A DNA stretch of 64,000 nucleotides from Streptomyces mangrovisoli (GTDB lineage: Bacteria > Actinomycetota > Actinomycetes > Streptomycetales > Streptomycetaceae). Where the stretch lies: contig NZ_LAVA02000046.1 of the NCBI RefSeq assembly GCF_000974985.2, positions 1-64,000 of the forward strand. The letters are read 5' to 3'. A program made the translations under genes and the position numbers. This document shows positions 54,002 to 63,695 of the stretch, piece after piece (within the stretch, counting starts at the first letter, position 1; the number at the start of each line of letters is the position of its first letter). Below the pieces are notes generated by a model. It made no database searches. It had not been told where the DNA came from and saw only the letters and a program-made list of their open reading frames with translations.

Positions 54002-55399
54002 TCAGGGTCGTCCCCTCGCCACGGGAGTGCTGTCGCCAGACGGCCCGAGTGGTCGGCCATGAGTGGTGACAGGCGACGGGGTGGGGTCCTCGCCGTTCGT
54101 GTGCGGGCACGCGTGTGAAGCTTCACCGTTGCGCGGCTCGCCTGGCCGAGCCGCGGCCTGCACCGCCAGATCCGACAGCAGGACTTCAGCCACCAGTTCT
54201 TCGACCACGGCCGTTCCGTGCTCGGCGATGGCAGGGACCAGCCCGGGGTCCCAGGGAGCGTCGGTCAGGCGGCCGGGCCCGGGCCCGTGAGGGGTGCGCC
54301 GCACCGCGGCACGATAGTCCGCGGCCGTCATGCGCCAGGGGCGGACCGGCGTCTTGTCCAGCAGGTAGGCCGCGATGCGGATGCCCTCACCGTCGAAGTC
54401 GCCGTGGTAGAGCAGGGTGGCGCCCCGATCCGCCAGGAGGCGCAGGTAATGGACGGCCGCGCTGTTGGGCCAGCCGGACGTGCACACCAGCGGTGGACAG
54501 TCCGGGCCGAAGCGCCGCAGGGCCAGGGCCACAATGCTGGGGTTCTCGACGGCGTGCACGACAGGCGGGGGATGACCGGCGAGGGTGAAATCGCCCGGGG
54601 CCCGCACTTGGGCAAGGGTCAGGCTGGCGGCCTGGCCTGCCTCGGCACAGGCTCGGGCCACGCGGGCGAGCGTTCCCTCGCCGGCCGGGCGCAGTCCGGC
54701 GACGAGAACGGTGGCCGACAGGTCGTCGTCTGCGACACCCGCGCGCGCCCACAGAGCACGCCGGTCCGCAGCGGAGTTCGGCACGGCGCACGCGTGGAGG
54801 ACCGCCAGGGCCCGCAGGACGAGGGTGGACAGCCGGGTGCCGTCGTCCAGTGCGTGGGAGTCGCCCTTGAGGACCCGGGCGGCGAAGACCGGAAGAGGCT
54901 CGGCCGCGGCCGGGAGGTCCGCGAGCACGGCCAGCGCCTGCGCGAGCAGCACTCGGGTCCCCTCCGGTGAGCCGCCGACCAGGCCCGCGGCGCGGCACGA
55001 GGCGGTCCAGTCGGCGAGCGCGGGCTGGGCCCGCACGGTGGCGTGAGCGTCCAGCCAGGCCCATGTCCGGGCACGCGCGTCCTCCTCCCGGCGCCGGTCC
55101 GCCGCGCGGTCGGCGAGCGGGCCGACAAGCTCGGTGACGGTCTCGCGTACCGTGCGCCCGGACAGCTCGGTGACGGCCTCTTCCAGCCGGGCCAGAGAGA
55201 CGTAAGGGCGCGGGTCCGGCAGGCGGTCGAGGCCCAGGAGGTCGGCGAGCGCCTCGCGTTGGGCCTCGTCGAGCGGGCCGATGCGCACGCGGGTGACGGG
55301 GCGGCCGGAACAGAGCCGGCTGTGGACCATGGCCCACAGCGGGCGGAGTTCGGCACGGCGCAGGGTGCCGTCACCGGGGGCCGGCTCGGTGTGGGTCAT
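54002..55399 (-). CDS. jetD: Wadjet JetD, Toprim-type nuclease subunit
   Basis: The product has 465 residues from ATG 55399, overlapping the jetC stop as ATGA. The C-terminal DUF2399/Toprim-like domain has Glu285 in HAVENPSIVAL and Asp334/Asp336 in LYHGDFDGEGIRIAAYLL, the metal-binding set of topoisomerase VI/Spo11-like nucleases. The N-terminal 270 residues are the TIGR02679-type region (VTRVRIGPLDEAQREALADL, LVLRALAVLHACAVPNSAAD). JetD cleaves small circular DNA that the JetABC condensin complex has extruded. An extra, low-complexity tail of about 60 residues (SHACPHTNGEDPTPSPVT) follows the domain. Last gene of jetABCD. Confidence 0.92.
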   Translation of the reverse strand: MTHTEPAPGDGTLRRAELRPLWAMVHSRLCSGRPVTRVRIGPLDEAQREALADLLGLDRLPDPRPYVSLARLEEAVTELSGRTVRETVTELVGPLADRAADRRREEDARARTWAWLDAHATVRAQPALADWTASCRAAGLVGGSPEGTRVLLAQALAVLADLPAAAEPLPVFAARVLKGDSHALDDGTRLSTLVLRALAVLHACAVPNSAADRRALWARAGVADDDLSATVLVAGLRPAGEGTLARVARACAEAGQAASLTLAQVRAPGDFTLAGHPPPVVHAVENPSIVALALRRFGPDCPPLVCTSGWPNSAAVHYLRLLADRGATLLYHGDFDGEGIRIAAYLLDKTPVRPWRMTAADYRAAVRRTPHGPGPGRLTDAPWDPGLVPAIAEHGTAVVEELVAEVLLSDLAVQAAARPGEPRNGEASHACPHTNGEDPTPSPVTTHGRPLGPSGDSTPVARGRP

Positions 55400-58300
55400 C
55401 GCGCCTCCAGGTCGGTGCCGTTCCAGACGAAGCGGGCGCTGGTGACGGCGTCGTCGTCCCCGTCGGTGAGCAGCTGGTGGACCGCGATGCCCGGCAACTC
55501 GCGGTAGCTGCACCACTCGTGGTCGGAGGTGATCATGAGGTCGAGGTCGAGAGCGGTGAGCAGGGCGAAGACCTGTCCCCGGTTGACGGTGTCCACGCCG
55601 ACGAAGACCTCGTCCAGCAGGATGGGCCTCGGAGCAAGCGGTACGGCCTCGTAGTGGGCGGCGACAGCGGCGAACAGCGGCAGGTGCAGGGCGATGGCCT
55701 TCTCTCCGCCGGAGAGCGCGCCGTGCAGTTTCTTGGTCAGCGGCTGCCAGCCGGTGCCGCCCGCCCGGTCCAGGCGCACGGTGAAGCGGTGCCAGGCGGT
55801 GTAGTCGAGTACCTCGCCGAGCTGCTCCTCCCAGCTCGCTGCCGTGTCGCTGCCCTTGGCCTCCTCGATGCGCGCGCGGAAGAAGGAGTGCAGTGCGGCC
55901 CGGTCCGCTTCGCCGACCCGGCCGGGGTCCTTGAGCAGCAGCTGACGGGCGGTACGGGTGCCGTCCGGCAGATCGGGGCGGACATCCCAGACGAGCTGGA
56001 CGGCGACGTTGGAGGCGGTCCGCACCCGCTCCAGGTGACCGTTCATGCGGTCGACGAGTTCGCCGGCCTGGCGGATGCGGGCGGCGAGGTGGCGGCGGAT
56101 GTCGCCGGTGAGGATCTGGTCGAAGAGGCTCCGCTCGGCGGTGGTGATGTCGTCACGGCTGCGGTCGCGTTCCTGGGCGAGGGTGGTGAGCAGGCCGGTG
56201 GCCCCCACGCGCAGGCCGTCCAGGGTGGCGTGGAACAGCTGGGTGTCGTCGTCGGGTTCCAGGTCCAGGTCGGCGCGGGCGCCCAGGCGCTGACGGGCTT
56301 CGTGGACGGCTTCCGACAGGCGGGTCGCGGCGTCCCCCAGGTTGCGTGGCGCGTGTGGAACCGTCGGCCATCTCGCCGCCGTGGCGCGGGCCGCCTCCAG
56401 GGTGGCCTTCGTGCCGTCACCGGCGTCGGGTTCGAGCGGGAGGCCCGCGTCCTCCGCGAGACCCACAAGACACAGGTGTCGGAACCGGTGTGCCGCACGG
56501 TCACGCTCGGCGACGGCTCGTTCCCGCCGCTCGGCGTCCTGTCCGCTGGTGGCGCGCAGCCCGCCGATACGGCCTTCCAGGCGTAGGAGGAGCTCGGACG
56601 CGCGGCCCGCCTCCTCACGGCAGCGCGTCAGTTCGGCCCGCGCTTCGGCGACGCGTGCGACGATCTGCCGGTAGTCCTCGCCGGCGGTGGCCTCCACCGC
56701 CTGAAGTCGCGCTGTCAGCCCCACCGCCTCGGCTTCGGCGGCTGCCGCCTTCTCCGTCTCCTTCTCGGCCGTCCGGTGCGCGCGTTCTGCCTGCGTGGTG
56801 ATCTGACGGGACCGGTGGGCCGCGGCGGTCGCGGCAAGCCGGGCATCCACCCAGAGGTCGGCGCGGTCCCTGAACCCCTCGACGTCGCGGGAGAGTTCGT
56901 GCAACCGGACCCGATCGGTGGGCAGACCGTGTTCTGCCGCCCGGCGGCTGAGCGTGCGCAGGGCGTCGGTCACCGTGGACTCGCACCGCGCCACATGGGC
57001 GGCCGCGTCGCGTACGGCGTCGTCACGGGCGGCCACGTGCTCCTCGGCACGCTCCCAGGCACGTCGGCGGGCGTCGAGCTCACGGTGGTCGGGGCGGGCC
57101 TGCCGGTCCGCCTTCAGCCCCTCCCGGCGCGCGTCGAGGCCGCGCAGCTGGTCGTCGAGCGCGGCAATCCTCGCGTTCGCCTCGCTGATGAGTTCGGACA
57201 GCTCGCCGATCCTGCGCCGGCGGGCCCGCAGCCGCGCGACGGCGCCGATGTGAGCGGGCTCCGACTTGCTCCACGTTCCCGTGGCCAGCGCGAGACGCCA
57301 GGCTCCGTCGGCACCGACCGCCGCCGGATGGCCTCCGGGAAGCGTGGAGCCGTACGCGACGCCGGCGAGGATGCGCAGCACGGTGTCGACCGGGACGGGA
57401 ATGTCGTCCTCGGGTTGGAGCACGTCCAGCAGACTGGGCCCGGCGGCGGCCAGGGCCAGCGTCGCTTCGGCCCGGGTGTCGTGCCCCGGCAGCGTGATCC
57501 CGTCGTAGGGGCTGACCCAGGCGTCCAGGAGGCCCGATGCCTCAAGTGCCGCCTCCACCGCGGCCTGAACGGCAAGCGGAACACCTTCCCGGAAGGCGAC
57601 CAGGCGCCACAGCGGCGCGCCCGCCGTGGCCGTGCGGACGGTGGTGCGGGTCGCCGGAGGCACCGGTGGCAGGTCGCTCTCACCGCTCAGCCGTCGGACC
57701 TCCTCCTCGACGCGGCTCCGCTCGTCCCGCACCTGTGCACGCGCGGCCGTCGCAAGGGCCGCCGAGGTGGCGATCTCCTGCTCCACCGGTCGGGCAGCAC
57801 CTTCGACCAGCGCCGTCACCTCCGACTCGGTCCCGGCCGAGGCCGCCAGCTCGTCGAGGTCGGCAATACGCAGTTCCGCGCAGTCGTCGGCCCAGGCGAG
57901 GAGGCGTTCCGTATGGTCGGCCAGGGCGGCGTCCCACGCCCCGGACGCCTCGTCCCGCCTCGTGATCGCCTCCGAGAGCCGGCCGCGGGCCTCTTCCAGC
58001 AGGCCCTCGGCAGCGCCCCTGTCCCGCACGGCGCGGTCGTGGCCGTCCATCGCCTCGGTGATGAGGCCCACCTGCTCGCGCCGCGCGGCGACCGCGCCCC
58101 GCAGCAACGATCGTGCCTGCCGTGCCCCGTACTCACCCGCACTGCGCGCACCGCTCGACCCCGCGGGCCGGGCCCCGCCCGCGTCCTCCTGCGCACGGTC
58201 GGCGCGTTCTGCCGCCCGGTTCGCGTCGAGCAGCGTCGTCACCTCGCGGTGGATCGACTCCATGCCCGCCGCCCGTGCCGCCCGTCGCGCCTCCTCGGCG

Positions 58301-59553
58301 GTTTCGCGTGCGTGCGCGTCGAGGGAGCGGGCCTGGCCGGCTGCCTCGTCGGCTTGCCTCTGGTCCTCACCTGCTCCGTTCCGGGCGGCCCGGGCAGCGC
58401 CGCGCTGCCGCCCGGCGGCGGCCACCGCCTCCTCCGTGTGCCGCCGCAGGCGGTCGAGTTCCTCACCCTGCTTGTACGCGTCGCTCTCGCGCAGAGCGTC
58501 GACGGTCTCCTGCAGGGCGTGCGCGCGAAGCTGCTGTTCCTCGTGCCGGAGCCGAGCGGACTCTCTTTCCTCCAGCGCCTGTTGGAGGTCCTCCGCGCTC
58601 TGCCGGGCGGCCCGGGTGAGGTCGTCCATCTCGGTGGTCGCCGAGATCAGGGCGGCCGAGCCGGCGCGCAGGACGCGTCGTGAGTAGGCCCGCTGGCGGG
58701 ATGCGACGGTCTCCGCCGCGGCGACCTCGTCGTCGAGCCGTTTGAGGTGCTCGCGCTGGCGGTCCAGCCGTTCGAAGCCCTCGGCCAGTTCAGCGATCTC
58801 GCCGTCGCCCAGCGGAGGAAGGGCGCGGGACAGCAGCGTGGAGAGCAGGGACGGATCGAGCCGTTCGGACAGTTTGGGCTGCCGCAACTGGAGCAGAGCG
58901 GACACCAGCGACTCGTAGCGCTGCTCCCCCATCCCCCTGAACAGCTCTCGTCGTACGGCCGTACGGTAGTCGGCGGCCGAAGCGTGGACCTCGCCGCGGT
59001 CACGCAGGGACTCTGCGAGCGCTGCGCGCGTCAGCGGCTGACCGGCCTCGTTGACCAGAAGGACACCGGTGGGGTGCGCGATCCTGGCACCGGAGGTGAA
59101 GTAGTCGGCGTGCACCCCGCTGGTGTGCACACTGGCCTGCAGGCGGGCCCCGCAGCCGAACCACCGTGGTGCGCCGTCATCGTCGATGCGGCGGAACTCC
59201 ATCCACACATAACCGACACGCGTTTTTCCGGACGCCCCTTCGCCCAGCAGGTTCCAGTGCATGGTGCGTTCCGAACCGCCGAACGTGGACAGGCGGTTGG
59301 GGCGCAGGCTGGCGTCGAAGAGGAAGGGCAGCAGCAGCTCCAGGGCCTTGGACTTGCCCGATCCGTTCTGCCCGCGCAGCAGCAGGCGTCCCTGGTGGAA
59401 GGTGAAGGTCTCGTCGTAGTAACGCCAGACGTTGAGGATGCCCGCCCGGTGCGGCTGCCAGCGGCTGCCCGTCGCATCGACCGTGCCGGCCGCTGCCGCG
59501 GGCGGCTGTGCGGGCTCCGGTCGCCGCGGGAAGGGCAACTCCGTCACACTCAC
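55396..59553 (-). CDS. jetC: Wadjet JetC, MukB/SMC-like ATPase
   Basis: The protein has 1385 residues from GTG 59553 (GTGA overlap with jetB). Walker A is GQNGSGKS at 61-68 (LLLRGQNGSGKSKALELL). Long coiled coils run from about 290 to 580 and 700 to 1150 (ALEERESARLRHEEQQLRAH), with a hinge-like middle (WVSPYDGITLPGHDTRAEAT). ABC signature LSGGEK is at 1280-1285 and Walker B PILLDEVF at 1310-1317. These are the marks of TIGR02680-type SMC proteins. JetC is the motor that extrudes DNA loops and recognises small circles. Long open frames on the opposite strand across this gene are composition artefacts. Confidence 0.95.
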   Translation of the reverse strand: MSVTELPFPRRPEPAQPPAAAAGTVDATGSRWQPHRAGILNVWRYYDETFTFHQGRLLLRGQNGSGKSKALELLLPFLFDASLRPNRLSTFGGSERTMHWNLLGEGASGKTRVGYVWMEFRRIDDDGAPRWFGCGARLQASVHTSGVHADYFTSGARIAHPTGVLLVNEAGQPLTRAALAESLRDRGEVHASAADYRTAVRRELFRGMGEQRYESLVSALLQLRQPKLSERLDPSLLSTLLSRALPPLGDGEIAELAEGFERLDRQREHLKRLDDEVAAAETVASRQRAYSRRVLRAGSAALISATTEMDDLTRAARQSAEDLQQALEERESARLRHEEQQLRAHALQETVDALRESDAYKQGEELDRLRRHTEEAVAAAGRQRGAARAARNGAGEDQRQADEAAGQARSLDAHARETAEEARRAARAAGMESIHREVTTLLDANRAAERADRAQEDAGGARPAGSSGARSAGEYGARQARSLLRGAVAARREQVGLITEAMDGHDRAVRDRGAAEGLLEEARGRLSEAITRRDEASGAWDAALADHTERLLAWADDCAELRIADLDELAASAGTESEVTALVEGAARPVEQEIATSAALATAARAQVRDERSRVEEEVRRLSGESDLPPVPPATRTTVRTATAGAPLWRLVAFREGVPLAVQAAVEAALEASGLLDAWVSPYDGITLPGHDTRAEATLALAAAGPSLLDVLQPEDDIPVPVDTVLRILAGVAYGSTLPGGHPAAVGADGAWRLALATGTWSKSEPAHIGAVARLRARRRRIGELSELISEANARIAALDDQLRGLDARREGLKADRQARPDHRELDARRRAWERAEEHVAARDDAVRDAAAHVARCESTVTDALRTLSRRAAEHGLPTDRVRLHELSRDVEGFRDRADLWVDARLAATAAAHRSRQITTQAERAHRTAEKETEKAAAAEAEAVGLTARLQAVEATAGEDYRQIVARVAEARAELTRCREEAGRASELLLRLEGRIGGLRATSGQDAERRERAVAERDRAAHRFRHLCLVGLAEDAGLPLEPDAGDGTKATLEAARATAARWPTVPHAPRNLGDAATRLSEAVHEARQRLGARADLDLEPDDDTQLFHATLDGLRVGATGLLTTLAQERDRSRDDITTAERSLFDQILTGDIRRHLAARIRQAGELVDRMNGHLERVRTASNVAVQLVWDVRPDLPDGTRTARQLLLKDPGRVGEADRAALHSFFRARIEEAKGSDTAASWEEQLGEVLDYTAWHRFTVRLDRAGGTGWQPLTKKLHGALSGGEKAIALHLPLFAAVAAHYEAVPLAPRPILLDEVFVGVDTVNRGQVFALLTALDLDLMITSDHEWCSYRELPGIAVHQLLTDGDDDAVTSARFVWNGTDLEAR

Positions 59554-60902
59554 CGCTGATCCCCTTCCAGCACATCGGCGCCGGCGGCTGCCTCGCCTGC
59601 GGTGTCCGGCGGGCGCCCGTCCCGCTCCCGCTGGGGCCCGGCGTCCGGCTCCCGGCTCTTCATCTCCGTCAGGCGATAGCGGTAGGCGGCCGGGCAGGCG
59701 ACGACACGTCCCTCGACCGTGCGGACGAGCCCCACATCGCGCAGGACGCGCACCGCGTCGGCGGACAGCCGCAGGGGGCCGTCGTCGGACTGATAGGCCT
59801 TGGCCCATCGCGGGAAGCGGCGCAGCAGTCCTGTCCCGGCCTCGGCCAGCTGCTCGGGCAGCAGTCCGGCGGGCGCGGCGCACAGCGGCTCCAGCAGGAG
59901 CAGTGCGGCGACCCTGGCGGTGGATGTGTCGTCGGGGAAGCGGACGTCGGTGGCGATGCCGTCCGGGTCCACGAGCAGGAAGCCCTCCGCGCGCTCCTCC
60001 AGGAGGAAGCCGGCTTGCTCGACCGAGCGGCGCAGGATCTGACGTCCGGTCAGCGACGTGACGTAGGCCAGCTCGTCCTCGCCGAGATCCGCCCGGTAGA
60101 GCACGGGATCGTCGAACAGGCGCCGCAGCACCGAGTGGCGCAGCCGCAGATTGCGCTGTGCGTCGGTGGCGGTTCTCTCGCCGTGCGTCCCGTCGGCCGT
60201 GGCGTCGAGGGCCGTGTTCGTGCCGCCGTATCGGCGCTCCCTCACCAGTGCCGTGAGGAGCTCTCCGAAACGAGCGGGCACCTCTTCGGGCGGTACGGCG
60301 AGTCGGGAGGCGCCGACGGGCGCCGCGGGAAGGCGCATCAGCAAGGTGGTGTCCACGCGGTAGAGGACCTTGGCCTCGGCGGACTCGACGTACGTTTCGG
60401 TCGTCCCGTCCACCGCACGGAGCACGTCGTACGACTCCAGCAGCTTGAGGACGTCGACGAATGCCATCCGCTCGGACCGGTGGACCGGGTCGAACGCGGC
60501 CAGGGCACGGTCGGCGGCCGTGGCCTGCACGACGCGGTCGGCCAGCATGCCGATGGTGGTCATCGGAAGGGACAGCAACTCGGCCGCGGTGACACACAGC
60601 AGCACGTAGCGTCGCCGGTCGAACGGGGCCCGGCCGGAACGGACCCTGCGGGCCGGGCGGGAGGCGTCCGGGTCGGCGCGGACCTTGCCGAGGCGGGCGT
60701 AGCCACGGCGGGGCTCCACCACCAGGCTCCAGCCGCAGGTGTAGTCGAACCACTGGGCCAGCGGTTCCCGCCGACGCCGTACCAGCTCGAATCCGGCCGG
60801 GTCGACGGTGTCGGTGAGCAGGGGATGAGCCAGGAGCAGCCGGATGGCGCGGGCGACCTCTTCCCTTTCCGCGGCGGCCAGTTGATTGGCGAGGGTACTC
60901 AT
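59550..60902 (-). CDS. jetB: Wadjet JetB, MukE-like subunit
   Basis: The product has 450 residues from ATG 60902, sharing ATGA with the jetA stop. TIGR02678-type features: AAAEREEVARAIRLLLAHPL, FELVRRRREPLAQWFDYTCG (winged-helix kite), APFDRRRYVLLCVTAAELLS, and the C-terminal LRLSADAVRVLRDVGLVRTV. JetB forms a kite-type dimer that joins JetA and the JetC heads. The last 50 residues are polar and low-complexity. Coupled on both sides by 4-base overlaps. Confidence 0.92.
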   Translation of the reverse strand: MSTLANQLAAAEREEVARAIRLLLAHPLLTDTVDPAGFELVRRRREPLAQWFDYTCGWSLVVEPRRGYARLGKVRADPDASRPARRVRSGRAPFDRRRYVLLCVTAAELLSLPMTTIGMLADRVVQATAADRALAAFDPVHRSERMAFVDVLKLLESYDVLRAVDGTTETYVESAEAKVLYRVDTTLLMRLPAAPVGASRLAVPPEEVPARFGELLTALVRERRYGGTNTALDATADGTHGERTATDAQRNLRLRHSVLRRLFDDPVLYRADLGEDELAYVTSLTGRQILRRSVEQAGFLLEERAEGFLLVDPDGIATDVRFPDDTSTARVAALLLLEPLCAAPAGLLPEQLAEAGTGLLRRFPRWAKAYQSDDGPLRLSADAVRVLRDVGLVRTVEGRVVACPAAYRYRLTEMKSREPDAGPQRERDGRPPDTAGEAAAGADVLEGDQR

Positions 60903-62452
60903 CCCGCCACCTCCCGCGAGGCGGCCCGCAACGCCGGAACGGCGCTCGGTCCGCCCGCCGCCGTGATCTGGACGACGTAGTCCGGTCCGGTCAGTGAGCC
61001 CTTCGTGGTGTGCAGCACGGCACTGCTCGTGTCGGGAGGCGGCACCAGCACGATCTCGACGCGGCCGTCCCCGGTCGTGGCGCGCCTGAGCCCGCTCGCG
61101 TCCGGCCTGGCGGCCAGGGCGCGGCCGAGCAGGTCGAGCAGGCGGTCGAAAACAGCGGGGTCCAACGATCCGAACGACGACAGGCGAACAGGTCCGCCGG
61201 TCTCCAGCACCTGCCAGGCGAGGGCGAGTTCGGTTCGCTCCGCACGGGCCCGCTCGGCGCGCTCGGCCCTGACGGCCGCGACGTCCCGCACCTTGGCCGT
61301 GCGGGTGAACCGCTCCGTGCGGCCACTGGTCCGCAGCAGGGCCGAGACCTCCACCGGCGGCGCATCGCGCCACGAGTGGGACGACGGAATCAACTCCGGG
61401 TCCAGATGGGCGAGGTGAGCATGACGTGCCGCACCCAGGCCGAAGGCCGCCGACCACAGCCGGTGCAGATCCTCTTCGCCGGGAGCCGCCTCGAACCAGC
61501 GCGCGAGTTCCCGGAAATCCTGCACGGCGCTGGACGACCGCCGCCGCGACTCGTTGATCCGCTCCAGCACCTGCAGAAGCGAGACAATGGCCCGACGGGC
61601 GATGTCGTGCAGCTGCTCGATGCGGGGCCGGGCGCCGTCGTCCGGCAGGAACCATGCCCGCAGACCCGCCCAGCGCGCCCTTCTGCCCTCCAGCCAGCCG
61701 GCCGCGGGATCCGCCCCGGTCACCGGCGGCAACTCCGCCCCACGCAGGGCCCGCTCGCGCAGTACGGCAATCCCCCGTTCCTCCACCCGTTCCACGGCCC
61801 CGGCGACGGCCTGCCCCCGCCGGTCCAGGTTGACCAGGAACTCCTGCAGATACGCCACGGTGGCGGCCTTGACCTCGCGAAACACCTCCAGATCCGCTCC
61901 CTCGGCGCGCAACAGGCGCTGCAGTTCGCCGTTGAACGCCTTGGTGTTCTCCACCAGGGCGTCCAGATGCCCCTCCAGTTCCCGCAACGTGGTGAAGACC
62001 CGGCGATCCGCCGCGGCGGGCTCGCCGCTCAGCACGCACAACTCGTCCAGACGGTCGGAGATCGCCTCCAGCACCGCCGTCTGCAGCGCCCCCGTGGAAG
62101 TGAGCACCTCAAGCGCGTGCCGCACACCGGCAAGGGCGGCCTCACCCTGGCGGGTCAGCGAATACTGCAGGTTGCGCCGCTCGTACTCCTCCGCCGTGCG
62201 GTAGTGCTCCGCGTGGTTGTGCACCACGTCCAGCAGCTCCCACTGCACGAGCTTCCTGAGCGCCTCGTGCAGATCCTCGTCCTCGACGACCGCCACCCAG
62301 CCCACCTGGCGCAGTCGCTCGCGTACCGCGTCGAGTCCCAGCGCCGTCTCCAGGTGCTCGCCGGCCACACCGAAGACGTCGAGCACCGCTCCGTAGAGAT
62401 CGGACCTCTCCACCGTCGTGAACCGGAACATTTCCGGCGGCACCCTGCGCAC
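60899..62452 (-). CDS. jetA: Wadjet JetA, MukF/kleisin-like subunit
   Basis: A 517-residue protein. I chose GTG 62452 because AGGGAGGGG lies 6 bases upstream; frame extension beyond it would need a TTG. TIGR02677-type features: PEMFRFTTVERSDLYGAVLD, WVAVVEDEDLHEALRKLVQW, RTAEEYERRNLQYSLTRQGE (winged helix), DFRELARWFEAAPGEEDLHR, and a C-terminal head-binding domain. It is the first gene of the four-gene operon jetA-B-C-D, the canonical type I Wadjet order. The system blocks plasmid establishment by cutting small circular DNA. Confidence 0.92.
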   Translation of the reverse strand: MRRVPPEMFRFTTVERSDLYGAVLDVFGVAGEHLETALGLDAVRERLRQVGWVAVVEDEDLHEALRKLVQWELLDVVHNHAEHYRTAEEYERRNLQYSLTRQGEAALAGVRHALEVLTSTGALQTAVLEAISDRLDELCVLSGEPAAADRRVFTTLRELEGHLDALVENTKAFNGELQRLLRAEGADLEVFREVKAATVAYLQEFLVNLDRRGQAVAGAVERVEERGIAVLRERALRGAELPPVTGADPAAGWLEGRRARWAGLRAWFLPDDGARPRIEQLHDIARRAIVSLLQVLERINESRRRSSSAVQDFRELARWFEAAPGEEDLHRLWSAAFGLGAARHAHLAHLDPELIPSSHSWRDAPPVEVSALLRTSGRTERFTRTAKVRDVAAVRAERAERARAERTELALAWQVLETGGPVRLSSFGSLDPAVFDRLLDLLGRALAARPDASGLRRATTGDGRVEIVLVPPPDTSSAVLHTTKGSLTGPDYVVQITAAGGPSAVPALRAASREVAG

Positions 62453-63086
62453 CCCGACGCCCCTCCCTGTTGTCCCGACGCCATCTCGATCTCCACCGTA
62501 GAGGGAGGCACTGACATTCAAGGGTCATTCGAGGAAGATCGGCTTCAAACGGCCGGAAGGGGAAGGGCCCGTGTCCTGGGCTCCTTCAGAGCCGGTGACG
62601 GCGGTTCGCACTGCGCATGATCGAAGATACCGACCCGAGATGCCGACACGAAGGACGCGTTACGCGATGCCGACAACGGCCCGGGAGACGATCCGATGGT
62701 TCACCCACGCACCCGTGGCTCCGGCGTGAACGAGTACGCCCATTTCCGCCCAGGTCGGGCAACCTGGCGTCAGCCGGCTACACCGAAGTACGGATCGCCT
62801 TACCTCAGCGCCCCCAGAAGCAGATATGGGCGATACCCACCCCAAACTCCCCTTTGAATCCCCCATGCTACCCAACACGTCGAAATGCAACCGGCAGTTG
62901 ATCTTCAATGCCGCGGCGGGAGACACTACGTGACCGATGCGCGTTCCTGACCGGGTGCCACTCGCTCCGACACTCTCCCGCGCCGGTCGCCAGGGGCCAA
63001 TTACCCCAGGATTACCGGGCAGTTGACCTCCTGGTTTCGTGGTAGCGTCCTCATTCTGAGGGACAGTGCAACCTGAAAGGGAAATC
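62453..63086. other. Divergent intergenic region between jetA and the gene at 63087
   Basis: No gene supported. Composition is less GC-rich toward 62820-63060. TTGACC (63023-63028) and TAGCGT (63043-63048) resemble promoter boxes, but the 14-base spacing is short. Confidence 0.4.
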
Positions 63087-63695
63087 GTGAACACGGAGAA
63101 GATCGCCGCTCGCCGCCTCTCGCTGGAAGAGGTGACGAAGCTCGGCGTGAAGGACAGGCTCTTCATATCCGCCGACACGGCAGAACTCAAGCTTCCCGGC
63201 TGCTACGTCCCTGCTTCTCTGACCAAATCCGGTGAGCATTTCGAGGGCGGTTCCGTCACGGCGAGAACTGTATTCCAGGAAGAGATCTCCTGCCTTCCCG
63301 ACGACGAGAACGAAGCCGGAATCTACGTGGCCGACGAGAACGGCGCGGTGACCATCGAGGTCCTCCAGTCCGCAGGCGTCGTGCTGGACCTGGCGCTTTT
63401 CGTCCCCGGTGGGGACAAGGGGGCCCTCACGGCCCTCTACGCCGCCGCCCGGCAGGCGTTCGGCGCGGACATCGTGCAGATCTGGCGCCAGGGCCTCAAG
63501 GAGGTCCCCGACGTGAAGGTCGACATCTTCGAGGAACAGGTTTCCCGGGGGCGCAAGGGGAACGACAGCCCCAAGCGTGACCGTCGCGCGATCGACACTT
63601 ATCCCACCCGTGCGGACTTCATCGAGTTCTCCGCGGGGTGGAAGCCGGTGGTCGAGATTCACCAGCCGATTGTCGACGACACCCCGACCATCTGA
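63087..63695 (+). CDS. Unrecognised soluble protein
   Basis: A 202-residue protein from GTG 63087, with GAAAGGGA 5 bases upstream. VNTEKIAARRLSLEEVTKLG, VKDRLFISADTAELKLPGCY, EGGSVTARTVFQEEISCLPD and EAGIYVADENGAVTIEVLQS suggest an alpha/beta or beta-rich cytoplasmic protein; the end is DFIEFSAGWKPVVEIHQPIV. No signal peptide, membrane helix or catalytic motif is obvious. Codon GC is a little lower than in its neighbours. It is divergent from the Wadjet operon across 634 bases. I do not recognise the family and assign no function. Confidence 0.65.
   Translation: MNTEKIAARRLSLEEVTKLGVKDRLFISADTAELKLPGCYVPASLTKSGEHFEGGSVTARTVFQEEISCLPDDENEAGIYVADENGAVTIEVLQSAGVVLDLALFVPGGDKGALTALYAAARQAFGADIVQIWRQGLKEVPDVKVDIFEEQVSRGRKGNDSPKRDRRAIDTYPTRADFIEFSAGWKPVVEIHQPIVDDTPTI

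Noticed and set aside
55477-58683. Long plus-strand frames across jetC
   Set aside because: They are antisense to a protein with Walker A, Walker B and ABC signature; glycine/arginine-rich composition shows they are shadows.
63023-63048. TTGACC...TAGCGT as the promoter of the last gene
   Set aside because: The spacer is 14 bases, too short for a standard housekeeping promoter; kept only as a remark.
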